40,417 nucleotides of DNA from Promethearchaeum sp. (lineage in GTDB: Archaea > Asgardarchaeota > Lokiarchaeia > Sigyniarchaeales > Promethearchaeaceae): NCBI GenBank assembly GCA_030612265.1, contig JAUWOE010000006.1, positions 1 through 40,417 of the forward strand, given 5' to 3'. How positions within the stretch are numbered: the stretch's first letter is position 1; every line of letters begins with the position of its first letter. The translations under genes were made by a program, and so were the position numbers. Under the pieces are notes generated by a model. That model did not search any database and had not been told where the DNA came from. It was given only the letters and a program-made list of their open reading frames with translations. Positions 15,501-23,157 of this stretch are shown here, piece by piece.

Positions 15501-16337
15501 CTATTCATCATACTCTAAAAATAAATCTTTTCCATCTACAATTGGGCTTGTAAAATCTAATAGTTCTGGTAGTACATTAGGGGTAATGTTCCCTTTAATG
15601 CTAAAGGGCACTTCATACCATTTGGCAGTTTTCAGATTTGCACGGAAAATATTAAACCCATATAAATGTCCATCAATTTGATAAGGATCAATGACCAAAG
15701 CTACTGATTTTTTCCATAATTTTTGATAACGTGCTTGTGTGCCCATATCTTCTGAACTTAAAAAGAGCCCATAGGATGGGTGAGAGTGATACCAACCGCA
15801 AATAAAAAATCCCTTTTTTTGCAAATCGGTATAAGCACGGATATAATTATTATAATCCTTGATTTCTGCATGGATTGCATTTCCATGTCCCATTGGATAA
15901 GCATCTTCAATTAAAAGTGTTTCACCATTATTTTCAAGCTTTCCTGCGAGTAATCCGATAACTTCCACCCATTTGGAGCGATCTATGTTTTCATTTGCAT
16001 ATTTTTTAGCATGAGTAGCGATTTTTAAGATGGCTTTAGCTGAAATCTGTGTTTTTTCTTCTTCTTTGATAGATGTTATTTTTTTTCCAATTTTTTCTTC
16101 TTTTTTTGCTTGCGCACTGTTTTTTTTTACGATTTTCTTGAATTCCAAACTTAGAGAATTATCTTCTAAAATTTTTTTCTCCAATATCTCTTCTTCTTTT
16201 GTCTCTTCGTTTTTCAATTCTTGATAAATTTCTAAAAGAACTTCTTTCTTAATTTCGTTCTTTAATTGTTTACGTATTTCAGTTTTTAATTTTGATTTTA
16301 ATACCTGAATTTCAGGAGTATCTTTATCATTTACCAT
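15501..16337 (-). CDS. JAMM/MPN+ metalloprotease, Rpn11-like deubiquitinase
   Basis: The protein has 278 residues. The first ~95 are a charged coiled coil (KSKLKTEIRKQLKNEIKKEV and on). The rest is an MPN+ domain with Glu125 in WVEVIGLLAG and HSHPSYGLFLSSED at 184-197, a full HxHPx6SxxD zinc site. Enzymes of this type cut isopeptide bonds or trim ubiquitin precursors. It lies 15 nt after the E2 gene and 5 nt before the membrane RING-like gene, so it is in one transcript with them. It is probably active. The N-terminal coiled coil is not part of the usual archaeal JAMM. Confidence 0.9.
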   Translation of the reverse strand: MVNDKDTPEIQVLKSKLKTEIRKQLKNEIKKEVLLEIYQELKNEETKEEEILEKKILEDNSLSLEFKKIVKKNSAQAKKEEKIGKKITSIKEEEKTQISAKAILKIATHAKKYANENIDRSKWVEVIGLLAGKLENNGETLLIEDAYPMGHGNAIHAEIKDYNNYIRAYTDLQKKGFFICGWYHSHPSYGLFLSSEDMGTQARYQKLWKKSVALVIDPYQIDGHLYGFNIFRANLKTAKWYEVPFSIKGNITPNVLPELLDFTSPIVDGKDLFLEYDE

Positions 16338-16352
16338 TACTATTACCTGTAT

Positions 16353-16880
16353 TTACCATTTTTTATTAGCGTATTTTTTTACTAAATTTTTCACTTTTTT
16401 ATCGAATTTTTTCCGTTCTTTCATCATTTCTAAAGCAGCTTTTTTATTAAACACATCTGTAGGGTTAATATATTGTCCGGCAGTATTTAGCATGGACGTA
16501 ATTGCTTGAACGACAGTTACAGCAGTCTTAGTGGGACTCCATCCTCCTTTCTTTCCAATGTAATTTGGATCAACAAGAGCTAAACAGATGTTTCTTTGTC
16601 CTGGGTATTCTGAAGGTTTGGGCCAGAAATTTGGATGCCATATTGGAGTGTGTAATCTAACAAATGGCGGTTGGTTCGGGTATTCTCGGGGAAATTTCAT
16701 TTCTAACCTAAATAGTCCTTTCGCAAAGGCCGTTCCTTTTGGTCCAACCAATAAAATCTTCAAGTGATCGATACTTTTCTTTTGGGAATCAAAGGCTTTT
16801 AATTGTTTTATAGTCCCTTCTTTGTATAATTTTTTTAATCGGGCATAATCTTGTGAAATTCTTTTTTGTCTGATGCTCAT
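16353..16880 (-). CDS. E2-like ubiquitin-conjugating enzyme
   Basis: This UBC-fold protein has about 175 residues. It has FRLEMKFPREYPNQPPFVRL, then the HPN motif (IWHPNFW, residues 82-84), the active Cys99 in RNICLALVDP, and GGWSPTKTAVTVVQAI. All are in the order found in eukaryotic E2s. I start at ATG 16880 because GGTGG lies about 10 nt upstream; a GTG 12 nt earlier overlaps that site. The insert KPSEYPGQ before the Cys is longer than in most E2s. It accepts the ubiquitin-like protein from the E1 upstream and passes it to lysines. Confidence 0.93.
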   Translation of the reverse strand: MSIRQKRISQDYARLKKLYKEGTIKQLKAFDSQKKSIDHLKILLVGPKGTAFAKGLFRLEMKFPREYPNQPPFVRLHTPIWHPNFWPKPSEYPGQRNICLALVDPNYIGKKGGWSPTKTAVTVVQAITSMLNTAGQYINPTDVFNKKAALEMMKERKKFDKKVKNLVKKYANKKW

Positions 16881-16959
16881 TGTTATTACCACCTACATTA
16901 ATCAGTTTTCTGTATGTAAAAAAAATTTGTATTATAGATTATTGATTATCTGTTTAAAA

Positions 16960-18183
16960 CTATTTAAAAAGGCGAATAGTCACAAATATTTCGCCTTCTT
17001 GGAATCCCGATAAGGAGATAAACGAAAGAGAACGAATTTTATTTGCTATAGCTGTTTTCTCTAAATCCAATTCTCGTAATGAATCAAATTCGGGTACAGT
17101 TAAAATTGGCTCCATTTCTTCATCGAGTTTATATCCTTTCATTTTCAAAGCATCTATTATACATTGTAATTTCTGGTCTTTACGGATATATAATTCTTCC
17201 CGTATTACATTTTTCCCGCATTGTAAACATTCTGGATTACGAGGTTTTGTAAGATAATAGAATTTTTGAGTCATACCATTGTAAATTATATATTCTTTAC
17301 TAGGAATCCCCAACGCGGAGTTTCCCTTTTGATAATTAAGTATTTTCAATATTTCTTGAGATTGAATGCTAGCAATAACTGCGTTTATTGTTATTATTCC
17401 GGGTTCGTGATGATCGATAATATTTATTACTTCTTTCACCGTAAATTGTGGGTTAAAATTGAATTTATCTACAAGGTTGTTTGCGAAGGATATCAAGAAA
17501 TTCACATCATCAATATTTCCTGGATTTGGAACAGTAGAAAATTTCTCTTCAAAAGCCATTGTGGCTTTAAATAAACAATGGACGCGTTTACGTGGAACCC
17601 CTACTACTGTACATGCTGCCATTTCATCGCTTTCTGTGGAGGATGTTGGATGGCAATCATAACATGCATTTTCATATGGGAAAATTGTATAAATATGTCC
17701 ATGATATCCATTAACTCCACCATCAACCAGAGGTTTTTTGAAACGAACTGCTTGAAGGTTTAAGTTTATCCTTGCATTCTTTGAATCCAATCCTCCAACG
17801 ATGACATCTGCTTTTTTGAATATCACAGGAGGTAATTTTTCAAGGGAAGTGTGATACCCTTTTAATATAATATTTGGATTAACTTTTTTGAGCATTTCTA
17901 CAGCAGCTATCGCTTTAGGTTTTGCAATGTCCGCATCCATGAATAGAATTTGTCGATTTAAGTTAGAGTGTTCAATTACATCTAAATCTACTAAATCAAT
18001 ATGTCCTACTCCTAGCATTGCTAGATTTTTTGCAATTTCACAGCCGAGTCCCCCTACTCCTACAATTAAGATCCGTGAATTCTTTAAAATCCGCTGATTC
18101 CACCCTTTCAAGCGAAATTGTCTATCATAAAGTTGTCGTTCTTTAGCAGTAAGATCCTTACTGAAAAAATCTGATTCTCCCAA
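16960..18183 (-). CDS. E1-like ubiquitin-activating enzyme
   Basis: This 407-residue protein has an adenylation domain with ILIVGVGGLGCEIAKNLA (GxGGxG at 42-47), DLDVIEHSNLNRQ and KPKAIAA. Cys191 in MAACTVVGVPRKR matches the catalytic thiol of UBA2/UBA3-type E1s. CYDC (174-177) and CLQC (319-322) give four Cys for structural zinc. Residues about 330-407 look like a ubiquitin-fold domain that recruits E2, absent from MoeB/ThiF. It adenylates the ubiquitin-like C-terminus, forms a thioester, and hands it to the E2 encoded just downstream. Confidence 0.93.
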   Translation of the reverse strand: MGESDFFSKDLTAKERQLYDRQFRLKGWNQRILKNSRILIVGVGGLGCEIAKNLAMLGVGHIDLVDLDVIEHSNLNRQILFMDADIAKPKAIAAVEMLKKVNPNIILKGYHTSLEKLPPVIFKKADVIVGGLDSKNARINLNLQAVRFKKPLVDGGVNGYHGHIYTIFPYENACYDCHPTSSTESDEMAACTVVGVPRKRVHCLFKATMAFEEKFSTVPNPGNIDDVNFLISFANNLVDKFNFNPQFTVKEVINIIDHHEPGIITINAVIASIQSQEILKILNYQKGNSALGIPSKEYIIYNGMTQKFYYLTKPRNPECLQCGKNVIREELYIRKDQKLQCIIDALKMKGYKLDEEMEPILTVPEFDSLRELDLEKTAIANKIRSLSFISLSGFQEGEIFVTIRLFK

Positions 18184-18238
18184 AATTTAATCCCTCATTT
18201 TCTAAAATAATATATAAAAAAAAATTTGAAATAGTTTA

Positions 18239-18592
18239 TTATATTCCTGCAGTGCTTGCTGGAATCAGTAATATTGTATCCCCGTCTTTTACGGGATAAT
18301 CCATTATTAATTTTCCTTCATCCAAAGTTACACCACCATGGGACAAATGAAAATCGGATGGATTAATTCCAAAGATGTTTCCTACTGTGGTTTTTATATC
18401 TCCCACATTGTTGCCTGTATTAACCAATAGTTTTTGCTTTTTTTCTCCAGGACCAATAGTTGACATAAAGAAAATTGAAATATCTTTCCCTCCAGGAGCT
18501 TGGGCTACATTTGGAGTTTTGGATGCAATAGCAGGTGTTTTATCCTCAATGTCCTCCAAATCTTCATCTAAATCATCAAAATCTTCGCTCAT
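18239..18592 (-). CDS. ubiquitin-like modifier with KTP-repeat tail and TAGI C-terminus
   Basis: The 117-residue protein has an acidic N-terminal tail (SEDFDDLDEDLEDIED) and two heptads, KTPAIAS and KTPNVAQ (18-31). A beta-grasp domain follows from about 36 to 112 (DISIFFMSTIGPGEKKQKLL...DIKTTVGNIFGI...GGVTLDEGKLIMDY...DGDTILLI). The C-terminus is PASTAGI, not GG; removal of the final Ile would leave ...TAG. It is the first gene of the E1-E2-JAMM-RING-like operon, so it is the likely modifier. The heptads also occur in the divergent coiled-coil protein. The fold assignment is by pattern and context. Confidence 0.82.
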   Translation of the reverse strand: MSEDFDDLDEDLEDIEDKTPAIASKTPNVAQAPGGKDISIFFMSTIGPGEKKQKLLVNTGNNVGDIKTTVGNIFGINPSDFHLSHGGVTLDEGKLIMDYPVKDGDTILLIPASTAGI

Positions 18593-18731
18593 AATTTTTC
18601 ACTTATTTTTTCTTTTCATTTCCATTTTTTTTAAAAAAAGGGAAATTTAATCTATATTCTATTTTTGAGCATATAAACTTTGTAAAAAATTTGACCGCAT
18701 AAGTCCACCAAAACATAAATAAAGGTTGGTA
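18593..18731. promoter_or_regulatory. divergent promoter region of the ubiquitin operon and coiled-coil gene
   Basis: The 139 bp between the two starts are AT-rich, with an A-rich, TATA-like CATATAAACT at about 18669 and ATAAATAAAGG close to the coiled-coil start. Shared regulation of the two genes is inferred from their divergence. Confidence 0.35.
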
Positions 18732-19754
18732 ATGCAATTTAGATTAGAAGACCTTAATTTTTTCTCCGAAATTATAAATTGTGATAATATGGTTAAGCAA
18801 AAAACACCTGGTCCACCAATTCGCGTTAAAACTCCAGAAATTGTAGAAAAAACACCTAAAATTGTAGAAAAAACTCCCCCTGCTCTAGATATTAATCAAT
18901 TGAAAAGCGAACGGAAAAAACTTGAAGATGAACGTCGAAATTTACAAGAAGAACGTAATCAATGGCAAAAAATTCTTAAAAAAATGCAACAATATTCGGA
19001 TTCATTGGAAGAACTTGAGCAACAACGGCAAGATAAAATCGAGGATATCAGAAATCTCGAAAAAGATCTAAAAGCGACAAAAAGAGAACATAATGATTTA
19101 CAAGATAAGATTGATAGGATGAATCGTGAAAAAGATCGAATAAAAGATGAACGGAATCGCCTGAATCGTGAAAAAGATGATTTGAATCGGGATCGAGATA
19201 GAATTCAAGATGAAAGAGATGCTTTGAAGAAAAAACGCAAACAAGCAGATGCTCGTATTCAAGATGAAAAAGAAACTTTGAGGAAAAAACGTCGACAAGA
19301 AGAAGATCGCCTAAATAAAATCCAACGAAATGCTGATGATGATTTGAAAAGAACTCATCAAAAACGCAAACAGGAAGAAAATGATTTGAATAATATACGT
19401 AATAAAATTCCAAGTTCAGAAAAAAAACTCCGCTCAACTGAAAAAAAAATTAATGATGCTAAACAAGATTGGAATCGAATCAAGCATGATAATGATCTAT
19501 TGAAAAATGAAAATAGACGACTTCAAAATGATAACCGCCGAATCGAAGATGAGAAGAACCGTTTGAAAAAGGAACGAAACAACCTTGAAAAAGAAAAATC
19601 AAAAATAAAACGTTTGGAAAAAGATTTAGATGGCCGAATGCGAAAAGTTCAAAATCTACAACGCGATTTAGAGAATCAAATTCATAAGATAAAGACAAAA
19701 ACTCCCGGAATTAAAACAAAAACTCCTGGAATTAGAACAAAAACACCGAGATAG
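18732..19754 (+). CDS. long charged coiled-coil protein with terminal KTP heptad repeats
   Basis: I know no family for this protein of about 340 residues. Residues about 55-318 are one long coiled coil or charged helix, rich in Arg, Lys, Glu, Asp and Asn. The N-terminus has four KTP units, three as KTPEIVE-KTPKIVE-KTPPALD; the C-terminus ends in KTPGIKT-KTPGIRT-KTPR. Both ends thus carry the motif found in the tail of the ubiquitin-like protein encoded divergently 139 bp away. ATG 18732 is used; TTG 18726 and ATG 18789 are possible. A filament, scaffold or ubiquitin-pathway adaptor are inferences. Confidence 0.8.
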   Translation: MQFRLEDLNFFSEIINCDNMVKQKTPGPPIRVKTPEIVEKTPKIVEKTPPALDINQLKSERKKLEDERRNLQEERNQWQKILKKMQQYSDSLEELEQQRQDKIEDIRNLEKDLKATKREHNDLQDKIDRMNREKDRIKDERNRLNREKDDLNRDRDRIQDERDALKKKRKQADARIQDEKETLRKKRRQEEDRLNKIQRNADDDLKRTHQKRKQEENDLNNIRNKIPSSEKKLRSTEKKINDAKQDWNRIKHDNDLLKNENRRLQNDNRRIEDEKNRLKKERNNLEKEKSKIKRLEKDLDGRMRKVQNLQRDLENQIHKIKTKTPGIKTKTPGIRTKTPR

Positions 19755-20045
19755 TAATTTTTTTCTCTTATTATTTTTAAAAATAAAGATATTTATCCAA
19801 AAAATATCCACTAATTTTAACAACCTTAAGAAAGCCATGGAAAATGATTTTAGTAAATCTTTTAATTTTACTGTTTTCTAAAAAAAAAGGAGTGAAGCTT
19901 TTTAACCGAATTTTATCATTTCTAGACTATAATATTGCCTTTATAATTAGAATACTTTACAGATTTGATTTTTTATAATATATGCAATTTTCCGATCAAA
20001 TTTCTAAAAGAAATCAATAATCTTGCCATAAAATAGGGAAAAAAT

Positions 20046-20618
20046 ATGGAAAAAATAACACCCAACATAATATTTAATATTAGTAATGTCATTAGTGATG
20101 AAGTCATAAAAGATGAAGCACTCAAAATTATGAGAGCTTGTTTTCAATGTGGAACATGTACTGGCTCTTGTCCCTCAGGTCGAAGAACTGCAATTCGAAC
20201 TCGACAAATTATGAGAGAAGCAGTATTATCTCTTGATGAAGTTCTTTCTGATGAGGATATCTGGTTATGCAGCACATGTTATACATGCTATGAAAGATGT
20301 CCGCGAAATATACCAGTCACAGATGTAATTATCAAATTGAGAAATTTAGCAACACAACGGGGATTTATAAAACCTGCTCATCAAAAAATAACTCAAATTC
20401 TAGCTGACACTGGGCATGGTGTTCCGTTGGGATTAAAAAACAATAGTGATGAGAACCAATGGTCAAAATCTCGCGAATCTTATGGGCTCTCTAAAATTCC
20501 ACCTACAACTCATTCTCATCCTAAGGCTGTGTTAGATATACAGAAATTAATGAAATTAACTCATTTTGATAAGCTTGTAAAAATCGAACTCAAATCTACA
20601 AATGAGGAAATAAAATAA
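20046..20618 (+). CDS. hdrC: HdrC-like iron-sulfur subunit
   Basis: The 190-residue protein carries two 4Fe-4S motifs, CFQCGTCTGSCP (33-44) and CSTCYTCYERCP (76-87), with the PSGRRTAIRTRQIMREA and RNIPVTDVI surroundings typical of heterodisulfide reductase subunit C. Electrons flow from HdrA through HdrC to HdrB. HdrC is usually followed or preceded by HdrB, but here the only HdrB-like gene is the TPR fusion at 12204-14033 on the other strand. It lies 27 nt upstream of hdrA. The ~70-residue C-terminal tail has no motif. Confidence 0.9.
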   Translation: MEKITPNIIFNISNVISDEVIKDEALKIMRACFQCGTCTGSCPSGRRTAIRTRQIMREAVLSLDEVLSDEDIWLCSTCYTCYERCPRNIPVTDVIIKLRNLATQRGFIKPAHQKITQILADTGHGVPLGLKNNSDENQWSKSRESYGLSKIPPTTHSHPKAVLDIQKLMKLTHFDKLVKIELKSTNEEIK

Positions 20619-20645
20619 CAAAGTATAATACTATAGTGATAAAAA

Positions 20646-22658
20646 ATGACTGAAAGTAATCCAAAAACGATTTCAAAATCAATTAACCCAAAAAAAGAAG
20701 ATGTCCGAATAGGATTATACATTTGTAATTGTGGAATAAATATTGCCGGGGTTTTACAAATGGATGATATGATTGAATTTGGTAAAACTCTTCCAAATGT
20801 GACGCTATGTAAACAGTATAAATTCTATTGTTCTGATAATGGTCAAGCAGAAATTGCTAAAGATATTAAAGATGGATTGGTGAACCGTGTTGTAGTTGCT
20901 GCTTGTAGTCCTCGAATGCATGAACCGACTTTCCGCCGCGTTTTAAAAGAGAATGGACTGAATCCATTTTATTTTGCTCAAGCAAATATTAGAGAACATG
21001 CAACCTGGGTTAACATGTATGATCATGAAGGTGCCCAAAGAATTGCCAAAGATCATATACGAATGCAAGTTGCTAAAGTCCGTAAATTAAAAGCATTGGA
21101 AACGATAAAAGTCAAGGTAAAACCTTCTACATTAATAATCGGGGCAGGTATTGCTGGTATGAATTCTGCATTGGATCTTGCTGATCAAGGTTTTGAGGTT
21201 TTTTTAGTTGAAAGAGAACTAACAATTGGCGGTCATATGGCACAATTGGATAAAACATTTCCTACAATGGATTGCTCTTCATGTATTTTAACACCAAAAA
21301 TGGTCGATGTATCTCGAAATCCGAATATTCATATTATGGCATATTCTGAAGTCGAACAAGTCGATGGTTATGTTGGAAATTTCGAAGTTAAAATTAAACA
21401 TAAAGCACATTACGTTGACCAAAATAAATGTACTGGCTGCGGAGCATGTATTGATAGTTGCCCCGTTATTTGCGGAAATAGTTTTGATTTAAACATGAGT
21501 TCGCGTAAAGCAATATATATACCATTTCCGCAAGCGGTTCCTGGTCAGTTCACAATTGATATTGATCATTGTATCAAATGTGGAAATTGTGCTCTACCTA
21601 ATATTTGTGAACCTGGAGCAATTATCTATGATGAGGAAGATCACTATTCCACAATAAAAGTTGGGACAATTATTGTTTCAACTGGTTATGATCAAATTGA
21701 TCCTACTAATCTTAAAAATTATGGATATGGTGTATATGAAAATGTTATCACGGGATTAGAGATGGAGCGAAATCTATCCAGCACAGGTCCAAATTTAGGA
21801 AAACCAGTATGCCCTTCAAATGGTAAACCTCCTCATTCTATTGCCTGGTTACAATGTGTTGGAAGTCGTGATAACAGAGAAGGGTATCATCCTTATTGTA
21901 GTCGTGTTTGTTGTATGTACGCAATAAAACAAGCGCGTCAGTATAAAGAAAAACATCCTGAGGCTGAATGTTATATATTTTACATGGACATTAGGGCTTT
22001 CGGAAAAGGATATGAAGAGTTTTATGAATCATCCAGTCATAATTTTGGAATAAAATATATGCGAGGGAGATTGGCTGAAATTTATCAAAATCCCGATAAA
22101 ACTCTATTGATCCGTGGTGAAGATACGTTTTTAAGCCGACCTATTGCTTTAACTGTGGATCTAGTTGTATTATCAACAGGGGTGGAAGCAAGAACAGATG
22201 CTGCTCATGTTGCTTCAATGTTAGGAATCCAACAATCATCAGATGGCTTTTTTATGGAGGCTCATCCTAAGCTTAGGCCTATTGACTCTTTAACTGCGGG
22301 AATTTTTATGGCCGGAGTAGCTCAAGGGCCCAAGGATATCCCTGATGCTGTTAGTCAAGCTAAAGGGGCCGCCTCGGGAGCAGCAATCTTAATGGCAAAA
22401 GGAGAAGTAGAAGTAGATCCATATTATGCGGTAGTTCAACCAAATTTATGTTCAGGTTGTCGTTCATGTATTAATTTATGCCCATATAGTGCAATTTCTT
22501 TTGATGATAATCAAAATGTGGCTTATATAAATCCTATTATGTGCCATGGATGTGGTACATGTGTTGCTAGTTGTCCGTCAAATGCAATATATCAGAATCA
22601 TTTTACGGGTGATCAATTAATGATAATGATTACTGACGTTTTAGGAGGAATTAATTAA
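20646..22658 (+). CDS. hdrA: HdrA-like FAD and iron-sulfur flavin-bifurcating subunit
   Basis: This 670-residue protein has the HdrA layout. It starts with GLYICNCGINIAG, followed by an FAD site (IIGAGIAGMNSALDLADQG, about 164-182) and DCSSCILTPKM (Cys210, Cys213). Two 4Fe-4S motifs then follow (CTGCGACIDSCP; CIKCGNCALPNICEP) with a second nucleotide-binding half. Two C-terminal clusters (CSGCRSCINLCP, CHGCGTCVASCP) close the protein. HdrA bifurcates electrons at FAD between ferredoxin and HdrBC. Some methanogens have Sec in this protein; here the DCSSC sites are Cys. MvhD follows after one base. Confidence 0.94.
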   Translation: MTESNPKTISKSINPKKEDVRIGLYICNCGINIAGVLQMDDMIEFGKTLPNVTLCKQYKFYCSDNGQAEIAKDIKDGLVNRVVVAACSPRMHEPTFRRVLKENGLNPFYFAQANIREHATWVNMYDHEGAQRIAKDHIRMQVAKVRKLKALETIKVKVKPSTLIIGAGIAGMNSALDLADQGFEVFLVERELTIGGHMAQLDKTFPTMDCSSCILTPKMVDVSRNPNIHIMAYSEVEQVDGYVGNFEVKIKHKAHYVDQNKCTGCGACIDSCPVICGNSFDLNMSSRKAIYIPFPQAVPGQFTIDIDHCIKCGNCALPNICEPGAIIYDEEDHYSTIKVGTIIVSTGYDQIDPTNLKNYGYGVYENVITGLEMERNLSSTGPNLGKPVCPSNGKPPHSIAWLQCVGSRDNREGYHPYCSRVCCMYAIKQARQYKEKHPEAECYIFYMDIRAFGKGYEEFYESSSHNFGIKYMRGRLAEIYQNPDKTLLIRGEDTFLSRPIALTVDLVVLSTGVEARTDAAHVASMLGIQQSSDGFFMEAHPKLRPIDSLTAGIFMAGVAQGPKDIPDAVSQAKGAASGAAILMAKGEVEVDPYYAVVQPNLCSGCRSCINLCPYSAISFDDNQNVAYINPIMCHGCGTCVASCPSNAIYQNHFTGDQLMIMITDVLGGIN

Positions 22659-22659
22659 A

Positions 22660-23091
22660 ATGTCAAAAAAAGATGGTACAGATGAATTTGAACCATTCAT
22701 TTTAGGAATCTTCTGCAATTGGTGTACATATACCGGCGCAGATCAAGCAGGAACGTCTCGAATGCAACGTCCAGCAAATTTGAGGATTATGCGGGTTATG
22801 TGCTCAGGAAGGGTAGAATCTAGGTTCATCATCGAGGCATTAAAACGCGGAGCAGATGGAGTTTTAATTGGTGCATGTCATATTGGTGATTGTCATTACG
22901 TCAGTGGGAACCATAAAACTGTGCGGAGAATGCCGTTAATTAAAGAATTTGTAAAACAATACGGTTTTAATCCAAAAAGAGTCAGACTTGAGCATATTAG
23001 TGCATCGGAAGGTGCAGAATTAACAGAAATTTCTAAAGAATTTGTAAAAGAATTAAAAGAGATAGGGCCAAATCCGAGAAATAAAAAATAA
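22660..23091 (+). CDS. mvhD: MvhD-like 2Fe-2S electron-transfer subunit
   Basis: This protein of 143 residues has FILGIFCNWCTYTGADQAGTS, RVMCSGRVE and GACHIGDCHYVSGN, the conserved Cys pattern of MvhD/VhuD. MvhD binds a 2Fe-2S cluster and connects HdrA to its electron donor (a hydrogenase, formate dehydrogenase or another oxidoreductase). Positions that are Sec in the VhuD of some methanogens are Cys here. It begins one nt after hdrA. No hydrogenase large subunit is in the window, so the donor could be elsewhere or the AOR downstream. Confidence 0.92.
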   Translation: MSKKDGTDEFEPFILGIFCNWCTYTGADQAGTSRMQRPANLRIMRVMCSGRVESRFIIEALKRGADGVLIGACHIGDCHYVSGNHKTVRRMPLIKEFVKQYGFNPKRVRLEHISASEGAELTEISKEFVKELKEIGPNPRNKK

Positions 23092-23157
23092 ATTATTCTC
23101 AAATTGTTCAAATATTATGATATGTTTTTTTTTAATGTTGGTATGAAAAAATTGTAG

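Noticed and set aside
19048-19437. 129-codon minus-strand frame opposite the coiled-coil gene
   Set aside because: It is the antisense of a repetitive Lys/Glu-rich coding region, which stays open by codon bias. The product is unstructured Phe/His/Asp-rich text.
20646-22658. Selenocysteine in HdrA
   Set aside because: The frame has no internal TGA, and the DCSSC positions are Cys codons.
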